This document shows, one piece after another, positions 56,845 to 64,000 of a stretch of 64,000 nt of DNA. The notes below the pieces were generated by a model. It ran no database searches and was not told the origin of the DNA. It was given only the letters and a program-made list of their open reading frames with translations. How positions within the stretch are numbered: position 1 is the first letter of the stretch; each line of letters opens with the position of its first letter. A program made the translations under genes and the position numbers. The DNA lies in the NCBI GenBank assembly GCA_022575985.1, contig JAKSXM010000147.1, forward strand, positions 18,076,001-18,140,000, given 5' to 3'. This DNA is from Anagrus nilaparvatae. Its lineage: Eukaryota > Arthropoda > Insecta > Hymenoptera > Mymaridae.

Positions 56845-57333
56845 ATGGCCCACTACATTGATTACAACAACAGTCAAATTGAGAGCGGTGGAAGTGCATT
56901 TAGTACAGGTATAAATCGCGTTTACATTGGAACACCACATCAACGGGGAAGCGGCATTGGCTCATTTCTTGGCGGACTGTTTCGCAGAATCCTACCTTTA
57001 TTTACAAGAGGGGCTAAGGTAGTCGGTAAAGAAGCTTGGCGGACCGGTATAAATGTACTGTCAGATGTCGCGTTGAACAAAAAACCAGCCAAAGAGTCTC
57101 TGCGCATCCATGCACGCGAGTCTGTCGGTAATTTAAAGAGAAAAGCAGAGGATCAGCTAGATAAGTATCTAATGGAGGGATCTGGTTATAAATTGAAACA
57201 TCCGGCTCTAAGCAGTCACTTGCTAAATACACTCGGCACTCTGCGTACAACTGGGCAAGAAACAAAACGAAGAAAAAAGAAAAAAAAGGAGACAACTAAT
57301 AAAAGGAAAACAACGTCAAAAAAAACGGCATAA
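56845..57333 (+). CDS. pVI-like putative membrane-active virion protein, 162 aa
   Basis: ATG after 22 A. Contains 'RGSGIGSFLGGLFRRILPLF' followed by 'GAKVVGKEAWRTGINVLSDV', an amphipathic glycine-rich segment with repeated G-x3-G spacing that resembles adenovirus pVI/pX-type minor proteins and is found next to penton and hexon in Polintons. The C terminus is strongly basic. At an A8 tract (57318-57325) the -1 frame is open for about 36 more codons of Lys/Arg-rich text ending '...FADIFS' at 57434, which resembles the end of family members; the annotated stop may therefore reflect a one-base change or a slippage site. Confidence 0.7.
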   Translation: MAHYIDYNNSQIESGGSAFSTGINRVYIGTPHQRGSGIGSFLGGLFRRILPLFTRGAKVVGKEAWRTGINVLSDVALNKKPAKESLRIHARESVGNLKRKAEDQLDKYLMEGSGYKLKHPALSSHLLNTLGTLRTTGQETKRRKKKKKETTNKRKTTSKKTA

Positions 57334-57451
57334 AAAAGAAAAAAAGAAAAAACAAAAGAAAAAAGATTCAGAAAAAGCAAAAAAACGACAAAAAACGGTC
57401 AAGTAAGAATACGTTTGCCGACATTTTTTCTTAAAATATAAGATACTCAAA

Positions 57452-58777
57452 ATGGCTTTCCTGCATACACATTCATGCGAATCGATAAAAAGCGAGTTAG
57501 AATTATTTACCGTACCTTCCACACAAGTTACCATCGAATCGAGTCATTGGGTTAACTACAAACCGATCGCGAGCTTAACAGATGATTGCCCGATAGAATT
57601 CAATATTCCGGGAAATGCCGAAGAATACCTAGCCCATACCATGCTAAGCCTAAAAGTTACAATCAAAACGGACGAGGACCTAGCCGAAGCTGACGCTGCA
57701 ACTTTGCTGAAAATAAAAAACATTGGACCGGTAAATAATTTTATGCATTCGCTTTTCAGTCAAGTGGAAGTCTCTTTCAACCAAAAAATCGTAACTCCGC
57801 CGGGTAACGGTTATGGTTACCGAGCATACATTGAAAATTTGCTCAACTATGGATACGATTCGAAAAATTCACATCTGCAATGCGTCTGCTGGTATGACGA
57901 CACAGCGGGAAAGATGGATGACTTAAAAGACGGTAATATTGGTCTAGAAGGACGTCGCATGATGTTAAATGCTAACAAAAGCATAGATATGATTGGTCAC
58001 TTACACAGTGACGTCTTCAACCAAAACAAGTTCCTGCTGAACGGTGTCGATTTGAAAGTAAGACTAATAAAAGCCCGACCAGCTTTTGCACTAATGGACG
58101 AGACGGGTACGCATTACGTACATTTTGACGAAGCTACATTACACATACGAAGAGTAAAAATTTCACCGGGTGTTCTCATCGCTCATGCAAATACATTGTC
58201 AAAAACCACGGCAAAGTACGACTTAACCAGAGTCGACGTTAAATCAGTCGTTATTTCGCAGGGGATATTGAATCACACGATAGATTCAGTTATTATAGGT
58301 CAGATACCGAAACGCATCATCTTAGGATTTGTATCGAATAAAGCTTTCAACGGGGACCGAAAACTCAACCCATTTAATTTCCAGCATTTTAATCTAAACT
58401 ATCTGTCGATGTACGTAGATGGTGTCCAGGTACCGTCCTCCTCACCGTTACAACCCGTTTACACCGGCAACAATGCGGCTTACGTCGAGGCTTACCATAC
58501 ATTATTCAGCGGGACTGGTATTCATTTCCTTAATCAAGGCAACAGAATCGACAGGTTTTCCTATCCAGCAGGATTTTGCCTCTACGTATTTGACTTGACA
58601 CCCGACCTATCAGCCAGCGAAGGCCACTGGAATCTCGTAAAGCACGGTAGCGTGCGCATAGAAATTCGCTTCGCAGAAGCTCTGAAAGAAATTATCAACT
58701 GCGTCATTTATTCCGAGTATAACTCGATATGCGAAATAGATGCTGCTCGACAGTGCTTTATCGACTTTAGTGGTTAA
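57452..58777 (+). CDS. MCP: Major capsid protein (hexon-like, double jelly roll), 441 aa
   Basis: Starts 'MAFLHTHSCESIKSELELFT' and has 'PIEFNIPGNAEEYLAHTMLS', 'NNFMHSLFSQVEVSFNQKIV', 'LNGVDLKVRLIKARPAFALM' and the C-terminal 'GSVRIEIRFAEAL', all landmarks of the Polinton/adintovirus hexon known in animal genomes as F54H12.2-like proteins. It would form the trimeric capsomers. The frame is complete with no stop or shift and of normal length. Transcription context: an A-rich 115-base gap upstream, no obvious TATA. Confidence 0.95.
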   Translation: MAFLHTHSCESIKSELELFTVPSTQVTIESSHWVNYKPIASLTDDCPIEFNIPGNAEEYLAHTMLSLKVTIKTDEDLAEADAATLLKIKNIGPVNNFMHSLFSQVEVSFNQKIVTPPGNGYGYRAYIENLLNYGYDSKNSHLQCVCWYDDTAGKMDDLKDGNIGLEGRRMMLNANKSIDMIGHLHSDVFNQNKFLLNGVDLKVRLIKARPAFALMDETGTHYVHFDEATLHIRRVKISPGVLIAHANTLSKTTAKYDLTRVDVKSVVISQGILNHTIDSVIIGQIPKRIILGFVSNKAFNGDRKLNPFNFQHFNLNYLSMYVDGVQVPSSSPLQPVYTGNNAAYVEAYHTLFSGTGIHFLNQGNRIDRFSYPAGFCLYVFDLTPDLSASEGHWNLVKHGSVRIEIRFAEALKEIINCVIYSEYNSICEIDAARQCFIDFSG

Positions 58778-58830
58778 TCAACTTTTCAAACAAACAGTCA
58801 GATCGGCTAGCCGTATTTTTCATTCCGAGT

Positions 58831-59352
58831 ATGGATGTCGTTGTGGATATACAATTTTTTAAGGGTATCGAAGACAAGACTTTACCGAAAGAAGTCGCAA
58901 TAATAGCACTAAACAGCGAATCTCAGTCACACTGGATAACAAAATCTCCATACAATTCTACAAAAATATCACACGACTCCCAAAGACAAAACAATTGGTT
59001 AACCCACAACCATCACGGATTAAATTGGCATGAGGGAGACATAACCGGTAAAATTTTGACGAGAAATTTACAGCTAATATCAAAAAAAGCAGGAAAAGTT
59101 TACGTACGTGGTCGTGACAAGGTAATATTTCTACACAAAATCATAGCAAACGAAGTTATAAATTTAGAGTTGGAAATCGATTGTCCATCTTTCCAAAATT
59201 TACCTCAGAAAAATTTGTATTGCATACAGTATGCAATAAAATTCAATCACGTGAAATACAGCTGTGCACTTAACAATGCTCAACAACTAAAAGCTTGGTT
59301 AAATCAAAATTTTAAAAATCTATCTCAAGAGGAAGACACAGTAGACGCATAA
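58831..59352 (+). CDS. Conserved Polinton protein of unknown function, 173 aa
   Basis: 'VVDIQFFKGIEDKTLPKEVA', 'SHWITKSPYNS', 'NNWLTHNHHGLNWHEGD' and 'KVYVRGRDKVIFL' belong to a family I have seen encoded near hexon and protease genes in arthropod Polintons. The order of an acidic first strand, a conserved HGLxW block and a 'YVRGxxKxxFL' motif suggests an RNase-H-like or nuclease fold, but this is speculation. Frame intact; 53 bases after hexon and 5 before the protease. Confidence 0.65.
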   Translation: MDVVVDIQFFKGIEDKTLPKEVAIIALNSESQSHWITKSPYNSTKISHDSQRQNNWLTHNHHGLNWHEGDITGKILTRNLQLISKKAGKVYVRGRDKVIFLHKIIANEVINLELEIDCPSFQNLPQKNLYCIQYAIKFNHVKYSCALNNAQQLKAWLNQNFKNLSQEEDTVDA

Positions 59353-59357
59353 AAAAA

Positions 59358-59843
59358 ATGAACAGCTTAGAAATTTTGGGGTTTCTATCTAAGATACCCT
59401 CCCACACGGTTGGGGTATTTCCAGCCGACAAGATACCTCGACTCTGGACTAAGCCTGTTGCTTTTGTATTCAACACCCAAGGCAATTCACTACCTGGCCA
59501 GCATTGGGTAGCGGTATATGTAAATCGCAATGGACAAGGTTTGTTTTTCGACAGTTACGGATTGCCTCCTTACGTTATCAATCACGTCAGACGCATAAGA
59601 AAAAACTGCAAACAGTTTACATGGAATACGAGGCCATTACAAAGCGATACGTCCAACGTCTGTGGACAATTTTGCATAATGTTCTTAAATTACATGTCAC
59701 GAGGCAATAAAATGAAAGATTTCATAAATATATTCACGACCGACTTAAGACGCAATGACAAAATAGCAAAGAGTTACGTCGAAAGACTCAAACGTAAGTC
59801 GAATAATAAAAAAAAAAAACGCAGAGACACGAGCATCAGTTAG
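59358..59843 (+). CDS. PRO: Adenain-like cysteine protease, 161 aa
   Basis: Catalytic set visible: His49 in 'GQHWVAVYV', Asp65 in 'LFFDSYG', Gln95 in 'PLQSD' and Cys102 in 'NVCGQFCIMF', the arrangement of adenovirus protease (adenain/Ulp1 clan CE). It would mature capsid precursors. Length is slightly below the ~200 aa of adenovirus, typical of Polinton enzymes. The C terminus is a Lys/Arg tail. ATG after A7, 5 bases behind the previous gene. Intact. Confidence 0.9.
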   Translation: MNSLEILGFLSKIPSHTVGVFPADKIPRLWTKPVAFVFNTQGNSLPGQHWVAVYVNRNGQGLFFDSYGLPPYVINHVRRIRKNCKQFTWNTRPLQSDTSNVCGQFCIMFLNYMSRGNKMKDFINIFTTDLRRNDKIAKSYVERLKRKSNNKKKKRRDTSIS

Positions 59844-59922
59844 TCAGAGGCAGTCTTTGGTAACGGATTAAACGACCAACTAAGATTGCAAAATTGCAAT
59901 TGCAAAACTTTATTATTATAAA

Positions 59923-60681
59923 ATGGCAGATACAGATGCGCAGAGTTTCAACAACGTCAACGGGTTCCATCACCTACTGCTGTCAAGTTTTTATGGCCTA
60001 AATAGATCCTTTAGTAAAAAAGTTTTCACCGGATTCGATTTGAATGTTTCAACAGCTGAGCTTGAATTCGTTTTCCGATTATGCGGAAACAACGTCAACT
60101 CCGCGTACTTGGCTCCCGACTACGAAGGATGGAAAAATCTACAAACGTACTTTACAAAAATAGATAATTACTTCCATGGAAAAGAATCAAGCAGTGAGCA
60201 AACTTTCCAAGACAAATATTTCACAATCAAATTAACCTGTAGCTATTATGAAAAAGCAATAGAAATATCAGGAGAAGAAATCAGATCCGAAAATAAAAAG
60301 TTTAAAGTAAGTCTGGTGTTAAAAAAAATTAGCTTTGACTCACTAAAAAATTTATCAAGTTCGATTGATATGAAGTTTGAAAATTTATACGCTAAAAGAA
60401 GTTACTTAAATGCGTTGAAAGATAAATTTATAAATTACATTACTCAACGCTTGAACGAAAACAAAAAAAATTTAATTTCCCAAGTAAATGTCAAAGACGT
60501 AAAATTGATAGGCGAACAATTTGATGAAAAAGTCACCGAAGAATTAAGAAAACAGCTACAGCAAGAGATGCCCAAAAAAGAAGCTACAAGTCTATTTGAT
60601 TCACACCTATTTTTAAAAGAGTTATTTGCATTAAATTTAGACTACCTTTTAAGTTGTGTAAGTAATGAATTAGATTTATAA
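59923..60681 (+). CDS. Uncharacterised Polinton protein, 252 aa
   Basis: No motif recognised. N terminus 'FHHLLLSSFYGLNRSF' and 'VFTGFDLNVSTAELEFVFRL' look globular; residues ~130-215 are Lys/Glu-rich and likely helical; the end is 'SHLFLKELFALNLDYLL'. Last gene before the right terminus. The final ~28 codons have a diverged duplicate at 60791-60877, so a paralogous copy once followed. Intact frame, ATG at 59923 in 'ataaaATGG'. Confidence 0.6.
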   Translation: MADTDAQSFNNVNGFHHLLLSSFYGLNRSFSKKVFTGFDLNVSTAELEFVFRLCGNNVNSAYLAPDYEGWKNLQTYFTKIDNYFHGKESSSEQTFQDKYFTIKLTCSYYEKAIEISGEEIRSENKKFKVSLVLKKISFDSLKNLSSSIDMKFENLYAKRSYLNALKDKFINYITQRLNENKKNLISQVNVKDVKLIGEQFDEKVTEELRKQLQQEMPKKEATSLFDSHLFLKELFALNLDYLLSCVSNELDL

Positions 60682-60790
60682 TATCTTAAAAAATAATATT
60701 GTTTCACATAATATATAACTTATGAATCACTACCTATAAATTTTATTATGATAAAATTATATATTAATTAGCATTATATTAAATAGCATT

Positions 60791-60877
60791 AAAATTTCGC
60801 ATCTTTTCTTAAAAGAACTTTATGCATTGAATTTTGATTATTTGATCAGTACCATATGTAATAAGCTAGATTTGTAA
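60791..60877 (+). pseudogene. Remnant of a second copy of the 252-aa gene (C terminus only)
   Basis: Twenty-eight codons plus TAA encode 'SHLFLKELYALNFDYLISTI' and 'CNKLDL', nearly the same as the end of the gene stopping at 60681, followed by similar downstream bases ('atacctta'). No matching sequence precedes it, so all but the tail has been lost. Confidence 0.75.
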
Positions 60878-61194
60878 TACCTTATTTGATTGTATTTTTG
60901 TAATTGATACGCATCATTTTATAATAATATAAATGTTTACTATAATATAATATTTACTTTAATATAATATTTACCTATGTATCTAAAAATATATTATTTG
61001 TATCAATAAATAACCAAAAATAAAAAATTAAGCTTATTTCTTTCAGAAACCTAGCACAAATCACCAATAAATTCCTGATTCATTGTCATAATAAAAATTC
61101 TATTATTTGATTTTTTTTATAAAATAGTTTATAAACATCAAAATCACAAATTCTTTCACATTCAAAAAAGTAAGCAAAAAAACAAAAAAAACAA
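60878..61194. other. Non-coding right leader of the Polinton
   Basis: AT-rich. Repeated 'ataatatttac' words (60935-60975) and AATAAA at about 61007 may serve the rightward transcripts. No gene. Confidence 0.45.
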
Positions 61195-61344
61195 AAAAAC
61201 AATTGTCAGCAAAAAGCAACGCAGAAACTATGAACCACATTTCTTACCTCGAGCAATGATTCATATATATACATAAAATTCTCTTCAAACTGCTATATAT
61301 ATAACTGATAAAAAAAAGAGGCTCATAGTGGTTACTTAACTACT
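61195..61344 (-). repeat. Polinton right terminal inverted repeat
   Basis: Inverse of 44483-44636 with 'gcagaaactatgaacc', 'cctcgagcaatgattcatat' and 'catagtggttacttaactac' T at the tip. See the left repeat. Confidence 0.9.
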
Positions 61345-61488
61345 AATATTTATAATATGCAAATTTATTTCCATTTTATATACTTTATAGACTTTAATAT
61401 TGTTATTAATATTATTTATACTGTTGACTGTGATAAATTGACTAATCACATATTACAAAGATATGTATATTTTTTCTTTTCTCATAGT

Positions 61489-61512
61489 GATTAATTAACT
61501 AGTCTAATTGTA
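61489..61512. repeat. Second, diverged Polinton-terminus-like sequence
   Basis: 'ctcatagtgattaattaact' followed by 'agt' matches 18 of 22 bases of the terminal 22 bases ending at 61344, in the same orientation, 168 bases outside the element. It may be the tip of another, older element or a coincidence in AT-rich DNA. Confidence 0.35.
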
Positions 61513-61739
61513 ATTAACTAGTCCAATGTAATTTTAATTATAATACTGAAATTTTATTTACTGTCTATTTTATTATATATACTTAATTATTTTACTAAAA
61601 TTCTATTTATTGTATTAATCACTTGAATTTAAGAATTATCATTATACGCTATTATTTATACATGAATGTACAAATTTTGTAATTTTGCAAATAAACAATC
61701 TAATCTACTCTAATCTAACCTTTATGCATTATACCTAGT

Positions 61740-61798
61740 CTTCAGCTGTAGGTAAAAATGTACCATGCATTTTGATTGTGTTAATAACACAAACCGGT
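61740..61798. mobile_element. Terminal fragment of the TA-targeting family (ACCGGT end)
   Basis: 'cagctgtaggtaaaaatg', 'accatgcattttgattgtg' and AACACAAACCGGT followed by TA repeat the end of copy 2 (10578-10646) closely. The rest of the element is absent. Confidence 0.55.
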
Positions 61799-62019
61799 TA
61801 TAAGTTTTTTAAATATTTTATTTATTTTTGTTAGTAAAAACAGTCATCAAAGATTTTATTTTTATCAAAATAAAATAATACCATTTAATTAGCTACAATA
61901 ATTACTTGAAAACTTTAAATCATAACCTCTTGAGGTTAAAAATTTTTGCTATTTTTCTTACCATTTTAAAATAAATGTATAGATTTATGAAAATTTAAAA
62001 TAAAACGTTTTTTATTTAA

Positions 62020-62735
62020 TTATTAAATAATGCGACCTTTCCAGACAATGATAAAATTCTTAAATACGCGTGCTGATATTTGGTGTAATATTTACACTCT
62101 AAATATATCAGACAGTGTAGTATTAAGTTAAGAATAATCAATAAGATGTTTAAAATTTTTTATGTTGGGAAATTCCGAAAAGATTTTCGGAAAATCCCAA
62201 GGTCATTTCGCCTCTTGGCTAAACAGTGTGAGGCTTCATCAGTATGATCACTGTTTAGCCTTAATCATAGATGACCAAGATTTAAATAAAAATTAATTTT
62301 TCATTTTTAAAAAATTAAAAAAAACAAAAAATTTTTTCTTTCAAATTATTAATTCAAAAAAGTACTCACTCGGCGAAGATGAACTGTGAAATGATGGGGA
62401 GAGAAAGAGATTCTTACTCCCACCATCCCTCACAAAGGCCATCTGGTCCAACAGTGTTATAAAGAATGTACGTAGTACAAAAAATAAACTACTTGAAAAT
62501 AAATTTTTGAAAAAAGATTTTAAAAAAATTCTTTAAATAAAAATTATTTAAAAAAAAAAAAATTAAATTTTTATTGCTTATTGAGGGAAATGATATTAAA
62601 CAAGCTGTTAAATTATTTAAAGCGCCGTCAATGCTTCAATTTGAAAATTTTTTAATTTTACTTCTGGTATGAAATTATGATTATTAAATGATGCGACCTT
62701 TCCAGACAATGATAAAATTCTTAAATACTCGTGCT
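62020..62735. repeat. Direct repeat pair of ~55 bp, 660 bp apart
   Basis: 'tgcgacctttccagacaatg' and 'ataaaattcttaaatac' occur at 62020-62074 and 62681-62735. Between them is a hairpin 'ggctaaacagtg...cactgtttagcc' (62218-62262) and AT-rich DNA. Nature unknown. Confidence 0.6.
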
Positions 62736-62911
62736 TATTTAATTTATACGAGGTTCATCAATATGCTAATAGAAACAATCAATTATATGAAACAATTACT
62801 GGTTCCTCTTAGAGGAAATAGATTTTAGGTGAAATTTTGATTTCTGATTTTTTGGCATCTAACCAATTCACACTAGTTATGAATCAGTTTTTTATATTGA
62901 AAAAACATGCC

Positions 62912-63454
62912 GAGTAAGTAAAAGTAAAAGTAAAAAGTTCTTTATGTGTTAATGTAACAAAATTGTATATACACAGTTTATAGCAGTCTTTTACATATAT
63001 ATATGAAGTAAATATAAAGTAAATATATCAATTAATAACAAATGTACAATAAATTATTTATAAATAAATCTTTAGGTCTTTTATAGAATTAGTAACAATA
63101 TAAAATGAATTTAAAAATTTGTAAATAGATCCTTAAGATAAGACAATAATAGTACGCGAATTGCATGTAATATATAGTTAAGGTGAAGTGCGTTAGGATA
63201 TTGTATGTAATAATTTGTTATGGGTCTAAGATGAACAGATGTTTACGAAGGGCAGCCTTGAAAGAGTTTAAGCTTGGCAAGTGTCTGATGTTAGAAGGTA
63301 TAGAGTTCCAAAAGAGTGCCCCCTGCAACTGAAAGGATGTAGACCCACAATCCTTGATTGCAGGTAGAGACAGCTCTTTATTACGCGAAGCACTCCTGCA
63401 CTGAAAAACCGGTACCATTGAATCAATGGCTTTAAAGCAATTGATATATGCCAA
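62912..63454 (-). pseudogene. 3' end of a LINE (non-LTR retrotransposon)
   Basis: Minus strand: 78 codons (63454-63218) with 'SASRNKELSLPAIKDCGSTS', 'FQLQGALFWNSIPSNIRHLP' and 'SLNSFKAALRKHL', the conserved C-terminal region of ORF2 in CR1/L2/jockey-like LINEs, then stop, an AT-rich 3' UTR and a short (TTTTAC)n tail at 62925-62940 before other DNA. RT and endonuclease are missing, so it is a 5'-truncated dead copy. Confidence 0.75.
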
Positions 63455-63789
63455 TGACGGATATCATTAATTCAATGGCGAGATGGAATTCATTTCAAAT
63501 ATTTAAAGCTATTGAAATGATTATGAATACATATCATTTCAATGTGTAATAAACAGAAAATAGGTAAAAATTAATTTCCTTTTTTTTTTACATTTATATT
63601 ATTTTATTTTAATGTTTACTCTTATTCCTCGCTTTTGTATATATTTTTTTTAGGCAGTGTTCTTATATTTGCCATATTATTTTTTTATTTTTTTTTATTA
63701 TTATTTTACATTTCTTTTTTTATTAAATATTATTACATTTTGGAATTCAATTTATTTTTTTAAAATTTATTATCAAATAAAAAAACTTA

Positions 63790-63872
63790 CTTCATCCGAG
63801 ATTCGAACTGTGGACCGTGACCGTGGATCAATCATTGGGCAGCGACCTTATCCATTACACCAACAGGACATA
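63790..63872 (-). repeat. tRNA-like sequence, probable SINE head
   Basis: On the minus strand 'tggtgtaatggataagg' (A box) and 'agttcgaatctc' (B box) are spaced as in a tRNA, with a partly pairing acceptor region ('gtcctgt...'). The anticodon arm region is degenerate, so a tRNA-derived SINE or tRNA pseudogene is more likely than a working tRNA gene. Confidence 0.6.
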
Positions 63873-64000
63873 TGTATTTAGTAAAAAAATTTTAAATCCT
63901 ACATGTTACATATAATAATTTTCCCACTCCTTTTTTTAATATTCAGAGTAATTTATGCATATCTAGCGAAATGCATATTTAAAAATAATAATTAAATCTA

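Larger units (their letters stand above)
44483..61344 (+). mobile_element. Polinton/Maverick (adintovirus-like) provirus, 16.9 kb
   Basis: Terminal inverted repeats AGTAGTTAAGTAACCACTAT at 44483 and its inverse ending at 61344 enclose a gene set unique to Polintons: protein-primed polB, retroviral-type integrase with chromodomain, adenain-like protease, packaging ATPase, penton and hexon. The AG...CT tips fit the class. The expected 6-bp target duplication is not seen (tataaa on the left, aatatt on the right). All recognised genes are on the plus strand. GC content is visibly higher than in the flanks. Several replication genes are broken. Confidence 0.95.

Noticed and set aside
62020..62735. 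Solo LTR pair or small LTR element bounded by the 55-bp direct repeats
   Set aside because: Repeats are too short, lack TG...CA ends, and no PBS or polypurine tract is visible.
63790..63872. Functional tRNA gene
   Set aside because: A and B boxes are present, but the anticodon arm and acceptor pairing are poor; a SINE or pseudogene is more likely.

Overview
The window is AT-rich eukaryotic nuclear DNA. GT-AG introns, AATAAA signals, a tRNA-derived SINE, Helitron, BEL/Pao, Penelope and LINE remnants and many MITEs point to an arthropod, most likely an insect. A parasitoid-wasp-like host is a guess from general resemblance and is not proven here. Host genes are almost absent. I can support one first coding exon resembling D-3-phosphoglycerate dehydrogenase (minus strand, 20542-20679) and one orphan fragment of the cullin regulator CAND1 (21143-21397).

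The main object is an integrated 16.9-kb Polinton/Maverick (adintovirus-like) element at 44483-61344. It is bounded by ~150-bp terminal inverted repeats that begin AGTAGTTAAG. In order it carries a 5' repeat pair, a small orphan gene, a run of short phase-1 exons, a protein-primed type-B DNA polymerase, the C-terminal half of a packaging ATPase, a small basic pX-like protein, a polyQ protein broken by a frameshift, a protein with a parvovirus-type phospholipase A2 domain, a retrovirus-like integrase with chromodomain, penton (minor capsid), a pVI-like protein, hexon (major capsid), a 173-aa unknown protein, an adenain-like protease and a 252-aa unknown protein. The replication and integration genes are broken: polymerase nonsense and frameshift, a deletion that joins polymerase to ATPase and removes Walker A, and two integrase nonsense codons. 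The capsid, protease and flanking accessory genes on the right side are open. The element is a decayed provirus whose morphogenesis half looks nearly intact.

From 1 to 44482 the sequence is a nested transposon landscape. 1-1062: long inverted-repeat element. 1200-2520 and 3790-5610: tandem arrays. 5650-10916: a degenerate Helitron helicase gene split by a non-autonomous Helitron (6306-7115) and by two opposite copies of a TA-targeting, minisatellite-bearing element (7314-7750, 8848-10646), the second itself carrying a 1.0-kb TA-flanked element. 12475-17274: BEL/Pao retrotransposon that has lost parts of RT and integrase. 17387-18364, 22306-23042, 24429-25644: TIR elements. 30786-31685: Penelope-like GIY-YIG remnant. 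32550-33631: complete non-autonomous Helitron. 37192-38780 and 42898-43893: foldback elements with TAA and 8-bp target duplications. 42522-42845 and 44117-44284: MITEs with clear duplications. After the Polinton come more repeat fragments, a LINE 3' end (62912-63454) and a tRNA-like SINE (63790-63872).

Many element boundaries can be read exactly from target-site duplications, and these are the most secure non-coding calls. Protein identities rest on motif recognition without database searches.
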